This document shows positions 58,048 through 64,000 of a DNA stretch of 64,000 nt, one piece after another. The DNA is from Plantago ovata (taxonomy: Eukaryota > Streptophyta > Magnoliopsida > Lamiales > Plantaginaceae). The translations under genes and the position numbers were made by a program. The notes under the pieces are model-generated. The model was not told the origin of the DNA, ran no database searches, and saw nothing but the letters and a program-made list of their open reading frames with translations. The stretch spans positions 44,328,870-44,392,869 of the forward strand of contig CM051456.1 of the NCBI GenBank assembly GCA_028274465.1. Direction: 5' to 3'. Each line of letters starts with the position of its first letter. The stretch's first letter is position 1.

Positions 58048-58594
58048 TGATGGGTAAATTACTAAGTCCTTCTAGTTCGTACTAATTCACGGTCCTCTTG
58101 ATTTTATCTTCCTTCCATAGTGGAGAAGACATGAAATGAAACTTGAAGGGGAGGTTAGTAACGGTTTTCCAGTTTGTCAAGTGATCAAACTGAATAATCG
58201 ACTTTACGGTTACAGGGTTGAATGCCTCTCTAGTGTATGTAATATTAAAGTGGGTAAGATATTGATTACCTTTAGGGGTGAATAGTGACCCCTATTTATA
58301 GTGTTTCCCAAATGGTGATAAGGCTCCTGAGATTGCGCCAAGTGTCAGGCCAAGATTAAATCTCAAAGGGTAAAAGCCCATTAGTTGGCCTAATGGGCCT
58401 GGCCCACGCACCAAATTAGGGTCTCCACAAGGCTATGATAGTAACTTTACGTCCCACGGAACCTTCTAGGATTTCGTCCCGTCATTGTATCTGACATAGC
58501 GTCCGAGATACAGTCCGACTGGAACGTCCGAGTCCCAATTGCAATATGAACCGTAGATGACTTGTATAATTTCACCTTATTATCCTATATGAGA

Positions 58595-58760
58595 TGTGTG
58601 TCGGACACTCTCTCTTGTGGTACCGACTTAGGTGTCTCACCAATAAGTCCGATACCAGTAGTGTGTCAGACACTCTCTCTTGTGGTACCGTGACTTAGAT
58701 GTTTCACCAAGAAGTCCGATACAAGTAGTGTGTCGGACACCTTTTCTTGTAGTAGACTTT
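58595..58760. repeat. Tandem repeat of about 66 bp
   Basis: The unit begins GTGTGTCGGACACTCTCTCT and contains TTGTGGTACC and AAGTCCGATAC. Two full copies and a partial third lie at about 58595, 58661 and 58728. Confidence 0.8.
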
Positions 58761-58873
58761 GATCATGGTCCTTGGAATCATACTACTTGGCCAGTATGTC
58801 GGACCATGATCTCGACAAGACTTGTCCTTGGGTACTTTTGTTAGTCGGACAAGGGCACATGTATCGAACATCT

Positions 58874-60384
58874 TGATTAACGAGATTGTCCTACTCGAAC
58901 AATCAAATAAATTTGTTTGAAAGCCAAAGGGAAACTCACAAGTACACAAAACACGTAGTGCACAGGTAAGATGACCTCGAGTGTCGATCTATAGGGACTA
59001 AACTAGCTTTAACTAAATAAGTATATATAAGATCAGAAAACAAATTTATATTAACTCGACTTAACAATATATGGAGAAAGCTGGTGATAGTATGCTCGTT
59101 CTAATCGTCTAGTTCTAATTATGCATGAAAGTGCAACTCGTACTACCTTAAAAGTAATTCGATTTACAAACACCAAAGAGAGATTTGTAGACTTGTATTT
59201 TGAAAGCTTCCTATCTATACTAATACTTGGCTAAGGTTGTCAGTCTTAGTTCAAGCAGTACTTGCAAATTATATATAATCGAATCGATGATCTTGAATTG
59301 TCCTAGTGTTTCTAACACTTTCCTACGAAGATATATGGCTTAGTCGGATCAAAGAATCAAATTAAGATAATTAAACAAGTAAAAGACTCAGAAACTCAAT
59401 CATGCATAATACGAACCCTAGCTACGAATTCACATACTATCACCAATTAGATGCTTAGCTACTCATATCAATAACACAATCAACGATCATAATTGAAGCA
59501 ATAATGAATGAAAACATGGTGAATTGAAAGATAAATAGCAGAATTGTGAGATACAAAGTTACCACCAAAGGTTGTCAATCTCCGGTGAATTGCTAAACTC
59601 ACAAAGATCTAGCAAGGTGAGGTAATTCGATGTCCAAATCTCTCCTCTAGCTCCAAATTCGCTAAGTTACAAAGGTTCTAAGAGAAACTATACCCAGAAC
59701 AAGCTCTAGGGTTTAAGTCTGTAAAATAATAATGAAAGATATGAAAAATCGCAGCTTTTAAAAATTTATATATAGCTGTCGGAAGCTCCCCGGCGGACAG
59801 CCCCGTACGCGGCGGTCCGCCTGACACGGGCAGCAAGTTTGCCATAAGTTCGAACAGAGATTCTGGGCGCGTCCGAACTCTGATTGACACATAAGACCCA
59901 CTGCTGGATAGCTCTTCGAGTTAGCTACGCGTAGGTTGTAATCTCATCCCAATCCAGTGTCGTATGAAAGAATGGTGCCCAAAGTACTGAGACTATGGAA
60001 ATGGAACTTCGAGATTTCACTTCAAAGGCTCCAAATCTTCACCCGAACTCGGAATGAACTACCGTTTCTGCCTCATACAAGATATCTCGAATCTTTCATG
60101 TTCTCCTTGGCCTTGGGCACGACTTTGAGCTCCGAAACTTGGTCTTTTGGCTTTGAAACACGTCCCGGTACTCCTTGACAGACCACGGGTGATCTTGTTA
60201 CACCAAAACTTCAATGTTTCGCCATGATTTACATCCAAAAGTGCGATTTTCACCTGAAACCTGAAAATAACAAAAGAAATAGAAACATGACACTATTCTA
60301 ACAAAATTCACAAAAATGCATGCAAGAGGATAGCTAAATTGGTGAAAAAAGACTCGAATGATAGTGTAAAAAACACTATCATCA
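58874..60384 (-). repeat. Solo Athila-type LTR
   Basis: 1,511 bp, starting TGATTAACG and ending ACACTATCATCA. The body follows the LTRs of A and B (AATCAAATAAATTTGTTTGAAAGCC; GGATAGCTAAATTGGTGAAAAA). It is flanked by a perfect CATCT duplication (58869-58873, 60385-60389). No internal region remains, so it is a product of LTR-LTR recombination. GC-rich segment near 59790-59835. Confidence 0.88.
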
Positions 60385-60469
60385 CATCTGTGCCCTATAT
60401 GTCGGACTTATGTCATGCTAAGTCGTCTCTTGATTCGTACAACGAATTGGACATATTTTAACATTAACA

Positions 60470-60961
60470 TATGTCCCCTAGTTTCCAAGTATCTTGGTAC
60501 AAGATAGTTGTGTAACTATCAGTATAGTCCGAATTCTCTGTGATTCGTACTATTTTTTTAGGTCGAAACATTTTCTAAATTCTAGACCAAGTTTATAAGT
60601 ACTTCGACCCTCCTCCTTCTATTCCATTCCTCCCTCTGTTTCTGAAGTCCGAGTGACGTAACATTCAGACTTCATAAAAAGATATTTTAAATTTTGGAAT
60701 GTCAAGATCCGGGTAATAGTATTATTTCTCGCGTCCGATTTATAATTTTTTCTTTCATCCGACATCTTCGTTCTTGACGTAAGAAAGGGTAATGTTTTCC
60801 ACAATCTTCGAGTCCAAGTGGTACACACCCGAAATTGCAAGTTCTTCCTTGGTAGCGTGGTAACTAGAGATCCTTTTACGACTTAAAGTATAGCTACCTT
60901 GATCATCGCTTCTGAATCCGAGTTTTTCTGCTCTTGTGCGTCCGAGTTACTCTATTAGCGA
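60470..60961. other. Presumed internal 3' part of the Tat-type element
   Basis: Starts with a PPT-like stretch (minus strand GGAAACTAGGGGACAT) and has no supported gene. It is cut at 60962 by an inverted Athila LTR. Confidence 0.4.
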
Positions 60962-61042
60962 TGATGACAGTGGTTTTTACACTATCATTCGGGTCTTTTT
61001 CACCAATTTAGCTATCCTCTTGCTTGCATTTTAGTGCATTTT
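60962..61042 (+). repeat. Inverted Athila-type LTR end, cut by element F
   Basis: TGATGACAGTGGTTTTTACAC... is the reverse complement of the end of the solo LTR at 60300-60384. It is therefore in the opposite orientation, and is interrupted after 81 bases by the Sirevirus-like LTR at 61043. Confidence 0.8.
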
Positions 61043-62535
61043 TGTTAGGAAACTTGTAATTTTGATGAGCAATTAACCATGCTAAATTAAGGAAAGTCCA
61101 GTAACTAGTACTCTTAAGGTCCATAGGAATTTAGAATTTTATGGACATTGTAAAAGAGGAACGTTTACTGAAGACTTAGTGTAGGTATTAGTTAGATGCT
61201 TTAGTTTTGCTTATGATGTATCTTGTTTTCTGAAAAGACAAACAACCTATTGAAGCATTTGCTGATGATGTACTTTGTTTACACAAACGGACTATTGAAG
61301 CACTAGAACCATTCAGAAACTTGAAGAATTCGAAGACTGAAGACTAAAGAAGATTTCTTAAGATGGTATCTACAAAGGCACATGTTGCTCAGAAAGTGGA
61401 AACTTCAGCAACAACTCGCATAAGTGAAAATCTAAATGACAGAGTAGGTTGTGCTTGCTGAGACTGACCGCTTGCTGAAAAACATATGTGACCTTCTTGT
61501 TGAAAGTACTTGCATTTGCGCTTCAACGTTCATATTTAAATTTCATTCAAATGAACATTAAATGCAAAAGTAAGCATGCGAAGAACATGAAGACTAGAAG
61601 ACAAATGAAGGACGATGTTGAAAGTACAAAAGCAAGATAGTGACATCTTAAGGAACAAAGCCTTTGAATTTGAAATTCAAACAGCTCCCTTGATTCACTA
61701 TAAATACAGGGCATCCGGCAAAGAGTAGAAGTGTGTCAACAACGTGATCAAACTCTCACTTGTGCTTAAACACTCAAACCCTTCTATACTCTTTACTGCC
61801 ATTGATCCGTTCCAAGACTTAAAGCTTGAAAAAGCTACTTGTGAAGAAGTAGAACATTCACGGCTAAGAAATTAGTTATGTGTTCTTTCTTTCGAACAAG
61901 AACAAGTCTTGACACCACAAACAATCTAACAAGTCATCTCATCCCAAAACTCTCTAACTGATAAATACCCTTTTTCAGGCGTGAAATTCAGGGGGAATTT
62001 AATCAAGCATAGTGTTGCTGATTATAAGTCCCAAGTTTGATGGAGAACAATGTTTCCTTCTCTAGTTAGGTTGGAAACGAAGCAAGTGTGCTTTGGTTTC
62101 TGTAGAATCACTCTAGATAGGTGTTGTAAGGAACCTCAAACTTATCTTACTGGATTCAGTCCTAGAAAGGACAAAGTGGATTAGTTGAGAGATTACGCCA
62201 CTCTCAGATACCACTATAAAAGTGTTTGTGTGATTTACTTTACTGCATTTAGTTTCAGCAAGCATATCTATCTGTACACTGTCACTCTACTCACTTGCTG
62301 AAACTATTTCTTACTGAAAAGCACTTATTGTATAAAGACTTCCGCACTCTGTTTTTAAGTATCAGTAAAACTCGTTACTGAAAAGTAACTAGTACTTGCT
62401 GAGAAAGTAAAGTATCAGCAAACTCATTACTGAAAAGTAATAAGTCATTGATGAGAAAGTTTTTAAACGATGAAAGTTTGAAAAGACTATTCACCCCCCC
62501 CTCTAGTCTTTTCTTGTTGTTTAAAGGGACCAACA
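61043..62535 (+). repeat. 5' LTR of element F
   Basis: 1,493 bp, TGTTAGGAAACTTG to GGGACCAACA; the plus-strand form of the element C LTR. Confidence 0.92.
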
Positions 62536-62537
62536 AG

Positions 62538-62552
62538 TGGTATCAGAGCTGG
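62538..62552 (+). promoter_or_regulatory. Primer binding site of element F
   Basis: TGGTATCAGAGCTGG, two bases after the LTR; initiator tRNA-Met type. Confidence 0.93.
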
Positions 62553-62647
62553 AGGTTCTTTAACCTTCAGTACTATACCAAGATCGCCTTAGGTGCTTTC
62601 TGTAAATCACTCTCACTTGATCAGTTTGGTAGTCTTTTACTGACAGG

Positions 62648-63776
62648 ATGTCTTTAGGAGACGCTCCCTTGCTGAAGCTGGAAAACTATGAAAAATGACG
62701 AAACAACATGATGTTACATCTTGAGGCCATTAGTGATGAAATGGTCACTGTCATTAATGATGGACCTATCAAGATCAGTAAAATTGAGAGAAGCTTTCCT
62801 TACAAAACCACGGATCCTACGGGTAAGGAAACTATCTTAGGAGAACCGGTTGACGCTGCCGTTCCAAAACCAAGAGAGGAATGGACATCCGACGAAGATA
62901 AGAGATTCCGTCTTGATGGCCAAGCAAGAAACATCATCATTCGATCAACTCCGGATACTATACAGTGCAAACTGTGGGGTGCCAAAACTGCTAAGGAAGC
63001 TTGGAAAATGGTTCAAGATCTTTGTGCTGGATCTGACAAAACCAAGGAAAACAAACTCGAAGTGCTGAAGTTAAAGTTCCAGAACTTTAAACAAGGTACA
63101 AATGAGTCACTGGAAGACTTGGACTTCAGATTCACAACTCTAGTAAGTGAGATGGCTGCCTTAGGAGTTGGAAATCTTTACTCAGATTCTGAGAAGGTGA
63201 AAACCATTATTAGAAGTCTGAACCAAGAATGGATCCATACTCAGAATTTCTACTATAATCAAGGAATGCCAAACATCACACCTACAGAGTTGTTCTCTCA
63301 TCTTGCTACTGTCAACTACGAGACAAAGCAAAGAGAAAATGTGTTTGCTGAAAAATCGCAAAACATTGCTCTTGCTGCAAAGCCGTCATCTTCTGAAAAG
63401 AAGAATGATAAAGAGCTCGCTGATGAAAATGCTTTAGTTGTTAAAAACATGAAGAAATTCATCAGTAAGGAACTTGAAAGGCGAAAAGCAAAAGAGAAGC
63501 TGAAAAAGCATCTTAGTAACAACTACCATAAATACAAGAATGAGGCTAGCTCGCTGAACAAGCAGGCTCAGTAAACAAATTCCTCTGAAGAACCAGCAGT
63601 TGGAAATGATCACTGCTTTTACTGCAAAAAGCCTGGACACTTCAAAGCAAATTGTCCTTTGCTGAAAGGTAAATCTGCTGAAAAGAAGAAGAAGTTCAAA
63701 AAGGCTTTCATTGCTGAAGAAAAGAAGAAGCTTCAAGCAAAAATCGATGCGTTGTGCATTGATACTAGCTCCGAAG
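62648..63776 (+). pseudogene. gag: Ty1/copia gag of element F, broken and truncated
   Basis: The ATG at 62648 opens MSLGDAPLLKLENYEK. An in-frame TGA at 62696 stands where copia gags have the conserved Trp. The frame stays open to a TAA at 63572, covering the copia gag domain (LWGAKTAKEAWKMVQDL, LKLKFQNFKQGTNESLEDLDFR, VKTIIRSLNQEW). After the second stop the same frame continues into a CCHC zinc knuckle (CFYCKKPGHFKANC, about 63613-63655) and a Lys-rich stretch, and is then cut by an LTR at 63777. Three TTGCTGA/TCAGCAA-like words lie in the coding part. Both stops could be C-to-T or G-to-A changes. Confidence 0.88.
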
Positions 63777-64000
63777 TGTTAGGAAACTTGTAATTTTGAT
63801 GAGCAATTAACCATGCTAAATTAAGGAAAGTCCAGTAACTTGTACTCTTAAGGTCCATAGGAATTTAGAATGTTAAGGACATTGTAAAAGAGGAACGTTT
63901 GCTGAAGACTTAGAATAGGTGCTAGATAGGTTTGTTTTACCGCTGATGATGTATCTTGTTTTCTGAAAAGAAAAACAACCTATTGAAGCATTTGCTGATG
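63777..64000 (+). repeat. Start of another Sirevirus-like LTR, runs out of the window
   Basis: TGTTAGGAAACTTGTAATTTTG, matching 61043 onward with few changes. Left flank CGAAG (63772-63776). It may be a nested insertion in gag or the second LTR of a deletion derivative. Confidence 0.88.

Larger units (their letters stand above)
58048..60469 (-). repeat. Probable Tat-type LTR split by a solo Athila LTR
   Basis: Outer parts 58048-58873 and 60385-60469. The left end is TGATGGGTAAATT and the right end ACATTAACA, followed by ATGTCCCCTAGTTTCC, which parallels the LTR/PPT border of element D (TGAGTCCCCCAAGTTTCGG). A TATTTATAG box is near 58298. Without a second LTR or a duplication the limits are tentative. 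Confidence 0.4.
61043..63776 (+). mobile_element. Element F: Sirevirus-like copia element, plus strand, incomplete
   Basis: LTR (61043-62535), initiator tRNA-Met primer site (62538-62552) and gag (from 62648), then interruption at 63777 by another LTR of the same family in the same orientation. Same family as element C by LTR ends, primer site and leader. Protease, integrase and RT are not in the window. Confidence 0.87.

Overview
This window is repeat-dense nuclear DNA of a plant, very probably a eudicot. It holds no recognisable single-copy host gene and nothing bacterial. The evidence is nested LTR retrotransposons of three plant lineages: non-autonomous Athila-type Ty3/gypsy, Tat/Retand-type Ty3/gypsy, and a Ty1/copia family of Sirevirus type. 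There are also spliced pseudogenes with plant splice signals, and two 100-N assembly gaps. I cannot name the species.

Layout. 1-1239 is the end of an Athila-type LTR. 1530-2804 is a truncated Sirevirus-like LTR. 2805-4756 is non-coding with a cluster of perfect hairpins. 4757-13026 (element A) and 13940-32258 (element B) are two related non-autonomous Athila-type elements on the minus strand. Each has two LTRs, a tRNA-Asp-type primer site, a broken gag-protease frame, two small extra ORFs and a polypurine tract, but no reverse transcriptase, RNase H or integrase. Element C (21466-31751, minus strand) is a Sirevirus-like copia element inserted in the right LTR of B with a clean GGTGA target-site duplication. 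It keeps a broken env-like ORF and the tail of pol; the rest of gag-pol is missing or lies in the gap at 29639-29738, next to an inverted LTR fragment. 32521-37303 is a decayed, many-exon, transposon-type gene ending in a Ulp1-like (C48) cysteine protease domain.

38690-39840 and 55631-56240 are the two halves of a GGTACC/GTACC-rich repeat tract split by element D. Element D (39841-55625, 15.8 kb, minus strand) is a very young Tat/Retand-type element with an AAAAG target-site duplication and nearly identical 460-bp LTRs. From its 5' end it carries gag, protease, RT, RNase H and integrase on the minus strand. A spliced extra ORF with a gypsy-transposon/coiled-coil protein lies on the opposite strand next to its 3' LTR. 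D contains a tandem array of 2,222-bp chimeric units, each fusing the middle of the antisense ORF to an integrase-RNase H segment.

57042-64000 is a further nest: an unclassified repeat; a probable Tat-type LTR holding a solo Athila LTR (target-site duplication CATCT); an inverted Athila LTR end; and a plus-strand copy of the Sirevirus-like family whose gag is interrupted by another LTR of the same family.

How the parts work together: A and B would need enzymes from an autonomous relative. C and the 61-64 kb copy share LTR ends, primer site and a dense TCAGCAA/TTGCTGA word. D is the only element with a near-complete enzyme set, but its RT catalytic box reads YVED instead of YVDD. The most noteworthy items are the chimeric tandem units in D, the ladder of GGGCGA-N-TCGCCC hairpins beside the TATA box of the Athila-type LTRs, the orphan 146-147-residue ORF kept open in A and B, and the short-word bias of the Sirevirus-like family.
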